A DNA stretch of 57,500 nucleotides from assembly GCA_016946835.1 (NCBI GenBank), contig JACVTC010000269.1:1-57500 (forward strand), given 5' to 3'. Within the stretch, counting starts at the first letter, position 1. Each line of letters starts with the position of its first letter. Below the pieces are notes generated by a model. The model saw only the letters and a program-made list of their open reading frames with translations. It was not told the origin of the DNA and did not search any database. Origin of the DNA: Neocallimastix lanati (nom. inval.). Lineage: Eukaryota; Neocallimastigomycota; Neocallimastigomycetes; Neocallimastigales; Neocallimastigaceae. A program made the position numbers and the translations under genes. This document shows positions 8,492-19,059 of the stretch, one piece after another.

Positions 8492-9943
8492 AATTAAATA
8501 GAAATAATAGTAAATAACATAGATTTTTTTTTTATTTTTTTTTATTTTATATTGATAAACAAGTAAGTCGTTAATCCTTTGATTAACCTATGGCGCTTGT
8601 TTGATATATATATAAAAAAAATTTTTTTTAAATAAGTAAAATTAAGATTCAAAAAAAAAAAACAAATTTTGTAAAATTATAACAAGGAGCGGATAGAGCT
8701 CATACACAGTGTATTCTCAGATAGCAACAAATTAACTCTATTCATAGTAGGTTATTGAATAGTAGTTAATTTGGAGATTAATTGGAAAGTAGACGAAGGT
8801 ATTTGGTTACCGACCCGGTAATAATAGTTCAGCCTTCAACGTTTCAACACACGAAGGTGCGGGTACTTTCCAAGCACTGGCGAATAAGGAGCTTACGTCA
8901 CCGAAGGCGTAAGATTGTTTTTTTTATATATTTTTTTTTTTTTACTTTTCTTTGTGCTAGTTATAAGGCACTTTATTATATAAAGTATCAGACTTTGGCT
9001 AACTTCGCCATTTAAATTTTTTTTATTTTTTTTTTATTACTGATACTTTATTTGTTTAATAATTCCTGTAAAAGAATCTTAATTTACTTTGAAAATATTG
9101 TGTTTTTAGTTAATTTTTATTAGTTAATAAAAATATTATTGAATACTTTTAAAATTTTTTTTTTATTCCGTACATAGATTATCGGATTAAGTTTATCCTA
9201 CATAGTAATTGGGCTAGTGGGCTCTGAACTGCTATATTTTATATTGAATATAGTAATCGTGGCACACGCGTGGCATGACACCATTAGGTAAGCTGCACGT
9301 CAGACAGTGTGTACTATCAGATTGTACGACAATAAAGATTATTTTTTTGTATTTAATAATTATAATTAATTAATAATTTTATTAGCTATAACAATACAAT
9401 ATTTATCGTTTAAAAAGAAAAATTTTTGAAAGGTGAAAATAACAAATAAAACTTTGCTTCTAAATTTATTACTACAAATATACTAAATTACAAAATTCAA
9501 GTGGTCGATAAAGATTTCGAGCTTGAAAAATATTCTATTAAGTTGTCGATAAAGATTTCGAACTTAAAATTATTCTATTAAGTTGTCGATAAAGATTTCG
9601 AACTTAAAATTATTCTATTGAATTGTCGATAAAGATTTCGAACTTAAAAATTATTCTATTGAGTTGTCGATAAAGATTTCGAACTTAAAAATTATTCTTA
9701 ATAAAGTAGTCGAAAAGAACCTCGTGCTTTATAATTTCTACTAAGTTGTCGATAAAGATTTCGAGCTTATATCTACTAAAGAAAGCAAATAAAATTATTA
9801 TTTTCAAAAGTTACTAAAATATATTGTTTTAAAAATTGATTCGATATTAAATTACCTATTAAATTATATTTTTAAAGTTGTATTTCCAAATTTATTCTTA
9901 TTTAATCACCTCATTAATATACAACAAGAAATATTTAAACAAA
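8492..9943 (+). other. Untranslated leader of element A
   Basis: The leader is about 1.45 kb without a credible gene. Two GC-richer blocks (about 8680-8910 and 9170-9340) contain short inverted repeats and look structured. The hairpin array at 9497-9768 follows. A 77-codon ORF at 8782 falls inside the structured block and ends in poly-Phe, so I treat it as noise. Confidence 0.6.
9497..9768 (+). repeat. Leader hairpin array of element A (7 units)
   Basis: Seven units are spaced about 30-50 nt apart. The consensus is AAGTTGTCGA, loop TAAAGATT, then TCGAACTT, which folds into an 8-10 bp stem with a 2-nt bulge. Unit 1 (9497-9526) has TCAAG/CTTGA outer arms. Unit 6 (about 9700-9731) has ATAAAG/CTTTAT. 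The others have TTAAG/CTTAA. The paired changes keep the stem, so it probably acts as RNA, for example in packaging, dimerisation or translation control. Confidence 0.7.
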
Positions 9944-10855
9944 ATGTCCAAGGAAACAACTTTGAGCTTTAAAGAATTGAAAAAAGAATTAAGAGATATT
10001 GTGAAACTTAGCAAGGACAATTTAGATATTAAGTCCTGGGCTACTGAATTAAAACTTTGGATCAAGATACAAGGTATTACAGATCCAGAAACAATATTTA
10101 ATGCTTGTTTACTTACCAGCTCTGGTGAAGTACAACGCGTTATTGAAGATTTGGGAGAAGATAGTGATGATGAAAGTGATGATTCATCAGATGAAGAAGA
10201 AGAAGATGATGAAGAAGAAAATGTTGATGATGATATTAAATTTCCTTCTCTTGGAAAAATTATTTCAAGTCTTGAAAATTTTTACGGTATTAAAGAAGAC
10301 CAAAATTTACTTCTTAAAGAACTTCGTGCAATGCGAATTAAAAGAAACGAAAAGATTAAAGACTTTAATGTAAGATATAGAACTTTGTACACTAAACTTG
10401 ATAAAAAGAGAAGAAAGCGCATTGGTGTACTAGATTATATTGATTCTATTCAAAATAATTATGAAGCCTGGAAGAAATTATCCCTTAAAGATGATATAAG
10501 TATGGAGAAAGCTTTCAAAATTGCCGAGAAAGTAGATAGACTTTCTGTAAGGAACAATAATATTAATACCTATAATGTTAATAATTCCCAGCATAATCAA
10601 AATAATCAAAACAGTACTACTTCAAGACTTTATCCTAAAAGAAGAAACGAAACTTTCCAAACAAGTCAAACAAATAATAAACTGAAACCTCAAGATATTA
10701 TAGAAGAATCAACCCAGAAAATGAGAAATTTATCTGTTAAAACTTGCTTCTTCTGTAAGGAAGAAGGTCATTACTCATACTATTGCCCTCAATTAAATAA
10801 GATTATAAAAAAAAATAAAAAAGAAATATATTCCAAAAAGTCTTTAAACTTCTAA
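9944..10855 (+). CDS. gag: Gag polyprotein of element A
   Basis: Structural protein that forms the virus-like particle. I start at the Met of MSKETTLSFKELKKEL (9944) because it aligns with the element D Gag start (MSTINFKDLKKELKD). An in-frame ATG at 9878 only adds a non-conserved stretch. The protein is 303 residues. It has an N-terminal capsid-like helical region, an acidic Asp/Glu/Ser tract (about residues 73-95), and a second capsid-like part containing YGIKEDQN and RIKRNEKIKDFN. A CCHC zinc knuckle lies near the C terminus (CFFCKEEGHYSYYC). It ends ...KSLNF on a TAA directly after the slippery site, so most ribosomes make Gag and a fraction continue into Pol. Confidence 0.93.
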   Translation: MSKETTLSFKELKKELRDIVKLSKDNLDIKSWATELKLWIKIQGITDPETIFNACLLTSSGEVQRVIEDLGEDSDDESDDSSDEEEEDDEEENVDDDIKFPSLGKIISSLENFYGIKEDQNLLLKELRAMRIKRNEKIKDFNVRYRTLYTKLDKKRRKRIGVLDYIDSIQNNYEAWKKLSLKDDISMEKAFKIAEKVDRLSVRNNNINTYNVNNSQHNQNNQNSTTSRLYPKRRNETFQTSQTNNKLKPQDIIEESTQKMRNLSVKTCFFCKEEGHYSYYCPQLNKIIKKNKKEIYSKKSLNF

Positions 10856-10876
10856 ATGGGAGAAGAAGCACTCCCA
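10843..10876 (+). promoter_or_regulatory. Programmed -1 frameshift signal, element A
   Basis: T TTA AAC lies in the gag frame at 10843-10849, one of the strongest known eukaryotic -1 slippery heptamers. After 7 nt (TTCTAAA, containing the gag stop) comes a hairpin, TGGGAG (10857-10862), 8-nt loop, CTCCCA (10871-10876). The same layout occurs in B and D. Pol is open in the -1 frame from 10819. Confidence 0.85.
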
Positions 10877-13800
10877 ATGACAAAACAATAGCTTCATTAA
10901 ATAATTTACAAAATAATACTTTTACTAAGAATACTCCAATTGATAATAATTCCTTTAATGAAGAATCTGAAGAATCTGATTTTAGTGACACAACTGAAAG
11001 TGAGGATGATATCATTATAAATGCTATAAAAAGAAAAATGAATGATAATAACAGCGAAAAAGAAGAAAATAATTCCAAGAAAGTACATAAAAGTTTAAAA
11101 GATAATCCACGTCCTTTCGCAACTCCTGCTTTAAGAAAGAAGAAAGAAAATGAGCTACATAATAAATCAAATAAAGTTTATAAAAATCAAATACTTCCTT
11201 CAATTTTAACTCAACCAAATATTAACAAAGAAAAACAAAAAGAAAAGGAATTAAGAAATATGACAAGAGTAAGAGAAAGTAAAGAAGAAAACAACAATTA
11301 TTCATCAAAAGGAAAGGAAAAAGTTGAATCTGAAGATATACTTGTAATCGATAATGAAATAGAAGATCTAGAAATGAATAAAGATAATCAACAAAATAAA
11401 ACTAATACTTTGGAAAAATTAATTTCAACAAAAACTAAAGAAACTAATAATGGAAATACTCAGTTAGTAAAAAGGAATATCAAAATGATGAATAATAAAG
11501 AACCTTACAATATTATGGATGATTTAAATAATCTTAAATCCAGTATTACGATAGGTCAACTCTTGAATGCATGTCCGAAAATTCGTTCACAATTAACTCA
11601 AGGTTTAAAGTTAGAAAAATCAAAAATAATTGGAACTGTAGACAATATAATAGCACGAACTTTATTAGTAAATAACTATGATCATAGTTACATAAGTAAA
11701 AGTAATGAAGTAGCCGAAGAAGACTTAGCAATGATTGATGCAAGTGTTGACGGAGTACTAGGAAAACTTTTAATTGATTCTTGTAGTAACCTAAGCATCG
11801 TTACTAAGCAGTATTTTGATAAATTACCTGGTGAATATGAAACAGTTGGAAAAAGTCGTGGAAGAATCCAACTAGCAACACAAGATGAAGAATACTCGGA
11901 AGGAATTATTGTTCGATTACCAGTAAAAATTAATAATTATGAATTTAATGCGGACTTTAGAATTATTGAGAAAGAAGACTCATTTTATGATATGTTAATA
12001 AACTTTAAAACTCAAATCGATCATTGTTTATTTATTCATCCAACCTTAAACAGTCTATGTAAACTTTTGTCAGAAAGTGAATATGAAGAAATAGCTAAAA
12101 TAAATAATCAATATTATGATGAAGAAAGTATAATCTGCACTATTAGAAAAGTTGAAGAAACGAATAATGAAAAGGAAATTATAAAGGAATTAACTCCAAT
12201 GGAATTTATTGAGAGTGATGAATTTTTAAGTACCTTAAATAAAGATTATAAAGAACAAATTATTAAAATTCTCAAAGAAATGATTGACATAGTTGCCACT
12301 TCAACAGAAGAACTAACTCCTTCTAAACTTTCACCACATAAGATCCGTTTGAAAGCAAATGCAAAGCCAGTAAAATTAAGAAGTTATAGGTTAACTAAAT
12401 TAAAATCAGATATCTTAAAAGAAGAACTTACAAAGCTTATTAAGAAAGGATTGATAGAACCATCCTGTTCAGAATGGTCATCTCCAGTAGTACTCATTCT
12501 AAAACACAATGGAAAGTGGCGCTTGTGCATTGACTACCGAAAAGTCAATGATATGACAGAAAAAGATTCTTATTCAGTTCCATATATAGATGAAATTTTT
12601 GATAGTCTCGGAGGAGCTAAAATATTTACAACTCTTGATTTATTTTCTGGTTTTCACCAAATCTTAATGGATGAAGAAAGCGTTGAAGTAACCACTTTCA
12701 CTACTAAGTTTGGAAATTATCAATTTAAGGTTATGCCTTTTGGACTTACTGGAGCTCCCTCAACCTTCCAAAGAGAAATGAATAAAATTTTATTCCCTTT
12801 TATTGGTGAATTTGTTTATGTATTTATTGATGATGTTTTGATCTATTCAAAAAGTATCGAAGAACATTTAATTCATATTAAACAAGTATTAGAAGTATTT
12901 AAAGAAAACAAGTTAAAAATTAATATTGAAAAGTGCCATTTTCTTCAAACTGAAGTTGATGTATTAGGTCACAAACTTACTACTAAAGGATTAAGTCCCA
13001 TGGAAAGTAAAATAACAGCTATTAAGAAGTGGGAAGCCCCTTCATCAATGCATGAATTAAGATCATTTCTAGGAGCAGTAGGATATTATCGTGACTTTAT
13101 TCCTAAATATGCTCAAATTACCTCACCTTTATGTAAATTATTAAAAAAGAATACTAAATATGAATGGAATAAAGAACAACAAGAAAGCTTTGAACTCCTA
13201 AAAGAAAAATTAATCAATGCACCTATTCTAAAATTTCCGTTATTTGACAAACCTTTTATCATTAGAACTGATGCTTCGTATAATGGAATTGGTGGAGTTC
13301 TTTTACAAAAAGAAGAAGAAACCGGTAAGGAGCATCCAATACACTTTATAAGTAGAAGTTTGAAGAAAGCTGAAAAGAATTATGGTATCACAGATTTGGA
13401 AGGAACAACTTTATTCTACTGTATGACTAAATTTAAATCTTATATTGAAGGAAATCCATTACCTACAACTATTTACACAGATCATAAACCATTAGTTGGT
13501 TTATTTAAAAATAAAGAACCTTTGAATGCAAGGCAAACAAGATGGTGTCTAACCGCTAGTATGCTTGGAATTAATATAAAATATGAATCAGGCAAAAAGA
13601 ATGTGTTAGCTGATGCTCTTTCAAGAATGAAAAGTAAGGAAGAGAGAAAGATATTATTAACAAAAATTACTAATGGAAATAATGAAGAATTATTATCTAA
13701 GGTTATAAAGGAATTTATTAATGAAAAGTTTACTGTTATTGATGGTGAAGATTACTTTATCGACAATGGAAATTATAGAAAATTAATAACGGACGAAAAT

Positions 13801-14853
13801 GAAAGGTTTAAATTAATTTTAGAAGCTCATAATATTGGCCACGAAGGATATTACAAAACATATCAAAGACTTAAGAAAAACTTTTATTGGAATCATATGA
13901 TTGAAGATATCAAAAGAATTGTTAGTAATTGTGAAAAATGCCAATTAAATCGTCCTCAACCATATCCAGAACCAACTGAAAACCATCCAACTAAAGTGGA
14001 GGGTCCCTTTGTGCATTTAGGATTAGATATTATAGGACCGTTACCAAAAACAAGAAATAATAATCAATATATTATAGTAACTGTTGATTACTTTACCAAA
14101 TGGGTTGAAGCCGAACCCACTGAAAACATAACTTCCTCTGATATAATTAAATTTTTAATAAACGTTTTTGCAAGACATGGTGTGCCTCAAGTTATTACTA
14201 CTGATAATGGAGCCCAATTCACCTCTGACATGACAAAAATCTTTCTTGACCTTTATGACGTTTATGTAAAATTCATAGCTACTTATCACCCTGAATCCAA
14301 TGGTCTTACTGAAAATCGAAACAAAGAAATTGGAAAATTACTTCGTTTATTAGGAAGGAAAAATCAAGATTGGGATGAAGTTTTACCTTCTGCTTTATGG
14401 GCACTTCGAACTACCAAAAATACAGCTACTGGACATTCTAGTTTTGAATTAGTATATGGAAGAGAAGACCAACAGCCTTATGATATAGCCATAAGAACAA
14501 TTGAAAATGCAGGTAAATCATATGATGAAATCTTAATGGAAAAATTTGTTCGTCATTATCAATGGACTAGAGAAGCATGCGAAAATGTGAAGAATGCTAA
14601 CAAGTATTGGGCAACAAGACGAGAAGAACAAATAAGTATGAAAAAAGGAAAAGAATTAAAGGCTGGTGATCTTGTTCTTGTTAGAAACTTTAGCCGCACT
14701 AAGCTAGAACCATATTACAATGGACCATTTAAAATTTTAAAAATTCAATTCAACACGGCAACCCTAATCGATCAGAAGACTGGAAAGCAACTCGATAGGA
14801 ATGTTCACTTTAAAAATTTAGTAAAGTTTAACTCCGCTTACAGAGAAGCTTGA
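10849..14853 (+). CDS. pol: Pol polyprotein of element A (protease-RT-RNase H-integrase), -1 frame
   Basis: It is expressed as a Gag-Pol fusion after -1 frameshifting. The first internal Met is at 11038. Residue numbers count from that Met. A Lys/Asn-rich linker comes first. The aspartic protease has D-S-C at 247-249 (LIDSCSNLS) where D-S/T-G is usual. The reverse transcriptase has MPFGLTGAPSTFQ and the FIDD catalytic box (DD at 598-599). RNase H carries RTDAS near 743. The integrase has an HHCC zinc region near 930 (IGHEGYYKTY then CEKCQ) and the catalytic triad D997, D1056, E1092, with 35 residues between the last two. A GPF-type C-terminal module (YNGPFKILK) follows, and no chromodomain. 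The frame is uninterrupted. A hairpin overlaps the stop and the polypurine tract follows. Confidence 0.95.
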   Translation, partial: LLNGRRSTPNDKTIASLNNLQNNTFTKNTPIDNNSFNEESEESDFSDTTESEDDIIINAIKRKMNDNNSEKEENNSKKVHKSLKDNPRPFATPALRKKKENELHNKSNKVYKNQILPSILTQPNINKEKQKEKELRNMTRVRESKEENNNYSSKGKEKVESEDILVIDNEIEDLEMNKDNQQNKTNTLEKLISTKTKETNNGNTQLVKRNIKMMNNKEPYNIMDDLNNLKSSITIGQLLNACPKIRSQLTQGLKLEKSKIIGTVDNIIARTLLVNNYDHSYISKSNEVAEEDLAMIDASVDGVLGKLLIDSCSNLSIVTKQYFDKLPGEYETVGKSRGRIQLATQDEEYSEGIIVRLPVKINNYEFNADFRIIEKEDSFYDMLINFKTQIDHCLFIHPTLNSLCKLLSESEYEEIAKINNQYYDEESIICTIRKVEETNNEKEIIKELTPMEFIESDEFLSTLNKDYKEQIIKILKEMIDIVATSTEELTPSKLSPHKIRLKANAKPVKLRSYRLTKLKSDILKEELTKLIKKGLIEPSCSEWSSPVVLILKHNGKWRLCIDYRKVNDMTEKDSYSVPYIDEIFDSLGGAKIFTTLDLFSGFHQILMDEESVEVTTFTTKFGNYQFKVMPFGLTGAPSTFQREMNKILFPFIGEFVYVFIDDVLIYSKSIEEHLIHIKQVLEVFKENKLKINIEKCHFLQTEVDVLGHKLTTKGLSPMESKITAIKKWEAPSSMHELRSFLGAVGYYRDFIPKYAQITSPLCKLLKKNTKYEWNKEQQESFELLKEKLINAPILKFPLFDKPFIIRTDASYNGIGGVLLQKEEETGKEHPIHFISRSLKKAEKNYGITDLEGTTLFYCMTKFKSYIEGNPLPTTIYTDHKPLVGLFKNKEPLNARQTRWCLTASMLGINIKYESGKKNVLADALSRMKSKEERKILLTKITNGNNEELLSKVIKEFINEKFTVIDGEDYFIDNGNYRKLITDENERFKLILEAHNIGHEGYYKTYQRLKKNFYWNHMIEDIKRIVSNCEKCQLNRPQPYPEPTENHPTKVEGPFVHLGLDIIGPLPKTRNNNQYIIVTVDYFTKWVEAEPTENITSSDIIKFLINVFARHGVPQVITTDNGAQFTSDMTKIFLDLYDVYVKFIATYHPESNGLTENRNKEIGKLLRLLGRKNQDWDEVLPSALWALRTTKNTATGHSSFELVYGREDQQPYDIAIRTIENAGKSYDEILMEKFVRHYQWTREACENVKNANKYWATRREEQISMKKGKELKAGDLVLVRNFSRTKLEPYYNGPFKILKIQFNTATLIDQKTGKQLDRNVHFKNLVKFNSAYREA

Positions 14854-14854
14854 G
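14832..14854 (+). repeat. Hairpin across the pol stop of element A
   Basis: CTC and GCTT (14832-14839) pair with AAGC and GAG (14846-14854), with a small internal loop. Similar hairpins lie at this place in B, D and E. Confidence 0.4.
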
Positions 14855-14861
14855 TCTTCGT

Positions 14862-14871
14862 CGGGGCATCT
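14862..14871 (+). promoter_or_regulatory. Element A polypurine tract
   Basis: CGGGGCATCT lies immediately before the 3' LTR and shares the GGGGCATC core with D and E. Confidence 0.6.
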
Positions 14872-15357
14872 TGATAAGAATGTACTAAATAATGCATTCT
14901 TAATTAAATCTACGATTTATTTCTAATACATTATGTGTACATTATTATTTTTGTACTTTAATAAATTTTTAAATCCAAAAATCAAAAATTAAATCAAAAA
15001 TTATATTAAACTTTATATTTTTATATTAAATCTTATATTAATAGTAATATTTTTATATATTTAAAACTTATATTAGCAATATTAATAATAAATCTTATTT
15101 TTTTATTTTTATATTAATAATGAAAATTTGTATTAATAATATTTTTATATATTGATAATTAAAAATTTATATATTATATTTTAACTTTTATTATAAAATT
15201 TTATATCGAAATGTTTTATTTTATATTGAAAAATATTTTATTTTATTAAAAACCTTTATATTAGAATAGTATTTTTATTTTTATTTGAATATTTTAACAG
15301 ATTGTAATAAAAATTATAGCCAATTAAATAAATTCTTATTAGTAATATTTTAGATAG

Positions 15358-15403
<46 letters not shown>

Positions 15404-15717
15404 GTTTTATTAATATTATAAATGTATTTTATTTATATTGTTATAATTAAATTTTATATAATTGATTATAAAAATCAATTTAAATTTAATAGTTTTTATA
15501 AAAAAAAAAAAAATAAAAATAAAATGTAATTTAGTGGCAAGAACAACTTTTATGCCTTGAAAAAAAAGTATAAATAGTTGTAAATTTTGCTACTAATTTT
15601 TAAAAATCATCAAGTAAAATTAATAAAATAAATTTATAAATAAAAATAATAAATAAAAAAAAAATAAAATTTGTGTTTCTTTACTTTATTTTTATTTAAT
15701 TCTCTAAAACCTTAACA
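14872..15717 (+). repeat. Element A 3' LTR
   Basis: 846 bp, TGATAAGAATG...CCTTAACA. By eye it is identical to the 5' LTR apart from one A in the homopolymer. It is followed by TTTT and then directly by the 5' LTR of element B. Confidence 0.93.
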
Positions 15718-15721
15718 TTTT

Positions 15722-16089
15722 TGATACGGGGTGTCACTAAATACCTTGTATTTCCTATTAAATACTCTTAATAATAATAAAATAAAATTATTATTAAATA
15801 TTCTTATTAAAATCTTTTATTAATATCAAATATAATAAAAATTATTATTAAATATTCTTATAAATTTCTTTTATTAATATTAAATATAATAAAAATTATT
15901 ATTAAATATTCTTATAAATTTCTTTTATTAATATTAAATATAATAAAAATTATTATTAAATATTCTTATTAAAATCTTTTATAATAAAAATTATTATTAA
16001 ATATTCTTATAAAAATCTTTTATAATAAAAATTATTATTAAATATTTTTATTAAAATCTTTTATTAATATCAAATATCAGCCAGTATCA
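15722..16089 (+). repeat. Element B 5' LTR, internally shortened
   Basis: 368 bp. It starts TGATACGGGGTGTCACTAAA like the 3' LTR and ends CAGCCAGTATCA. It keeps about seven copies of the AT-rich minisatellite but lacks the roughly 650-bp promoter-like part (AAAGTATAAAAAG region) found in the 3' LTR and in B2. It may therefore be promoterless. Confidence 0.8.
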
Positions 16090-16097
16090 TAAAAATT

Positions 16098-16117
16098 TGG
16101 TGGAGAATCCGGGCGCC
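16098..16117 (+). promoter_or_regulatory. Element B primer binding site
   Basis: TGGTGGAGAATCCGGGCGCC begins 8 nt after the LTR. The first nine bases match the A and E site, after which it differs, so the primer may be a different tRNA with a similar acceptor end. Confidence 0.65.
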
Positions 16118-16120
16118 TGA

Positions 16121-16399
16121 AACACATTATAAGATGAAAAGAAACATTAGAATAAATATTAAACATATAATTTTTTTTATTTAAACTTATTATTTTGTTA
16201 TAGGGAATATAAAATTTATAAAACTTTAATTTTTTTTTGGAAAAATTATTTAATTTTTTTACTTAGTTACAAAAATTTTATACAAAAAAAAAAAAAAAAA
16301 AAAAAAAATTTTTTTTGTGAAACTTAATTCGTAAATTTTATTTGTTATAATAAAACATTTATTTTTACTTATAATAATAATAAAAATAATAATAATAAT

Positions 16400-16437
<38 letters not shown>

Positions 16438-17249
16438 TTATTTATATATAATAATTCAAAAAAAAAAAAATTACATTTTAGAAGAGCACTTCCGCTTAAT
16501 TCTTATTTATTATTAAAATAATTACTTCCATTAAGAGAGTTTGTTCTATCTGGAAAGTCTATCAAGAGGATTTTTCAAGATATTGAAAAACTTGGAATAA
16601 TTAGTTTTATTCAACAATAATAAATAAGTTTTATAATTATTAATATTAAATTTTTATTTTCTTAATATTAGAATACTAAATTCATTCAGTACCTACCATC
16701 AGGGAGAGCGGCTGTTAGATGAAAAACTCTATAGCTAAAGGCTCATCGATTGGGATAGGTGAATTAAGTAATTCCGTATTATTAACTAAATAAAAATTAT
16801 TATTATTAATTATTTCTAAAATCAGCATCGTTTTCCGGGAATATACAATATATGGTAATTTATTAGTGGCTTGATTAAATTCAGGTATAATAAATTATTA
16901 AAATAACTTTTTATTAGAGAGTAGATAAGAGCGTTTACTTGTATAAGCGGGGGAGTAGAGCGCTATTTAATAAGGTTTCAATATTAGACCTTTAATTGAA
17001 AAATCCATAAAGCCCTTGTTTCAATAGGCAGGAACAGTTAAAGGTTACTTGGAACTGACGGTTAAATAGTGGAGGTCGAAAGACGCAGAGTAAATGCTTG
17101 CGGGAATCGAAAATAATAATAAAGTTATAACATATATTTGATTGTCCCTTATTAAAATATATACAAAAAAAAATATACTAATTTATATAATAATAATTCT
17201 ACTAACAAGCCTTTTCTATCGCTAAAAACTATTCTTCATTTGGAATTTG

Positions 17250-17297
<48 letters not shown>

Positions 17298-17666
17298 TCA
17301 TTAATATTTGTCTTCCTTTTTAATAAGATTTACTTCATCATTTTTTTTAAAAATCCATATAAAAAAAAATATCTTCTATAATAATTATTTTCCTTTTAAT
17401 AGGATTTACTTTATCATTTATTTTTTTGTTAAAATCAAAAAAAAAAAAAAAAAAAAAAAAAAGATTTTCTTTATCATTTTTTTTTGTTAAAATCTATATA
17501 TATATATAAATATTATAAAATAAATTTCTTTTTAAAACTATATTTTAAATAAAATAAATAAAAAAAAATATATATATATATATATCCATATAAAAAAAAA
17601 AAAAAAAAAAAAAATTTTTTTTATATTCGTTTCTATTTAAGCAATTTTGTGTTCTTTTGTGTTCTT

Positions 17667-17709
<43 letters not shown>
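16121..17709 (+). other. Untranslated leader of element B
   Basis: About 1.6 kb. It has AT microsatellites, GC-richer structured blocks at about 16480-16590, 16680-16770, 16800-16880 and 16915-17115, then poly-A and poly-T tracts. A run of about 39 A lies directly against the gag start codon. The small ORF at 17308 is poly-Phe/Lys noise. Confidence 0.55.
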
Positions 17710-17712
<3 letters not shown>

Positions 17713-19038
17713 AAGATTAGCGAAATAGCTAAATTATTGCCACGACTTGGTAGTTTCGATAGGGACATAGAATCATGGGCTGAAGAGTTCAATAGGGTAA
17801 TGGAACTCTCAGATATTGATGACCCTAGAAAAATGTTTGCTTGGGCAAAAGAATGTGTTCCTGGACGATTAAAAGGAGTAATTGAAGATCTTAAAGAAGA
17901 AGATGAAGAGGCTGAAATGATCATATATCCAAGTATTACGGATATTAAAACAGCCATTGAAAAATTTTTAGATATTACTCCTCAAGAAAAATGCTTTAAC
18001 CTAAAATCACTCAAAATACAAAAGGGTGAATCAATTAAAGACTTTAACTGGAGATACGGTAAATTATACGGATCACTTACTCCAGAAAGTCAAGCATTTA
18101 TTACTATTAATGATTACACGGATTCATTATTAAGTCGTCCATATGCTAGAAAGGAAGTAATAACTTCTCAACCAGCTAATTTAGAAGAAGCATTTAAAAT
18201 AGCTGAACTTGCAGAGACTGCATCTGAAATGCCCAATAGAAATAGAAATGTCGTTATGTTTACCAATACTTATGGAGGTCTAAATTCTATTTTTCCAGAT
18301 AATTATAGTAATAATTATAATAATAGAAATTATAGCAATCCTAATAATTATGAATACAATAATTATCGCACTAATTATAATAATTATAACTATAATAATT
18401 ATAATAATTATAATAAAAATAATGGTTATAATCATTCAAATAATTATAATAATAATTATCGAAATTCTTATAATAATAATTATAACTCTATTAATAACAG
18501 AAATATAAATCATTTCCGAAATGGTTATAATAGTGGTAATAATTATAATAACAATAATCCAAATTTTAACAACATGAATAATAACTTTAGCAATAATAAA
18601 GTATCCGGAATTAAAAACAATTTAAGAAATCAAAATTTTATGTCTAATAATATTAAGCTAAATTGTTTTAAATGTCATCAACCTGGTCATAGGATGCAAG
18701 ATTGTCCTTATACTTATCAAGAACTAGCTGATATGGAAGCTACTGGAAGACTTAACAACAATAATCTCTACATTACAAATAACAGCAATACAAACAGAAA
18801 TCATAACCTAAACAATAATAATAACTATGATGGTAATTATAATATTAGTAATTTAAATAGAAACTCTAATATTAATACTAATAATGTAAATAATTATAAC
18901 TCAAATGGAAACTTTAATGTTAATACTAATTATAATAATACTAGTTATAACAGTTCAAATCCTAATCATAATAACATAGATCCTATTAATAATAACCAAA
19001 ATTTCTTTAATAATAATAATCAACCTTTAAACTTCTAA
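17710..19038 (+). CDS. gag: Gag polyprotein of element B
   Basis: 442 residues. The start is the first ATG after a long A run. The N-terminal 170 residues resemble element A Gag (MKISEIAKLLPRLGSFDRDI, then LKGVIEDLKEE and SIKDFNWRYGKLYG). From about residue 190 the protein is an Asn/Tyr-rich low-complexity region. A CCHC knuckle follows at about 319-332 (CFKCHQPGHRMQDC), then a second Asn-rich tail. It ends QPLNF on a TAA just after the slippery site. The Asn tracts roughly explain why it is 140 residues longer than element A Gag. The frame is intact. Confidence 0.9.
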
Positions 19039-19059
19039 ATGGGAGAAGAAATACTCCCA
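19026..19059 (+). promoter_or_regulatory. Programmed -1 frameshift signal, element B
   Basis: In the gag frame T TTA AAC (19026-19032) is followed by a 7-nt spacer and the hairpin TGGGAG (19040-19045), loop AAGAAATA, CTCCCA (19054-19059). Arms and spacing match element A, and only the loop differs. Confidence 0.85.

Larger units (their letters stand above)
7622..15717 (+). mobile_element. Ty3-type LTR retrotransposon A, apparently intact
   Basis: The order is 5' LTR (7622-8468), primer site, 1.45-kb leader, gag, pol in the -1 frame, polypurine tract, 3' LTR (14872-15717). The LTRs appear identical except for the length of an A tract. Both reading frames are uninterrupted, so the insertion is recent and may be competent. 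TTTT flanks it on both sides (7618-7621, 15718-15721). The domain order protease, RT, RNase H, integrase is that of Ty3/Metaviridae. No chromodomain is seen. Confidence 0.93.

Noticed and set aside
8782-9015. 77-codon ORF in the leader of element A
   Set aside because: It lies in a structured leader block, ends in poly-Phe encoded by a T run and has no counterpart in B or D.
9497-9768. CRISPR-like array
   Set aside because: Regularly spaced similar units occur, but each is an inverted repeat, spacers are short AT sequence, and the locus is the leader of a eukaryotic retroelement.
10101-10373. Overlapping ORF inside gag of element A
   Set aside because: It is a frame shadow over the acidic and helical region, without a counterpart in element D.
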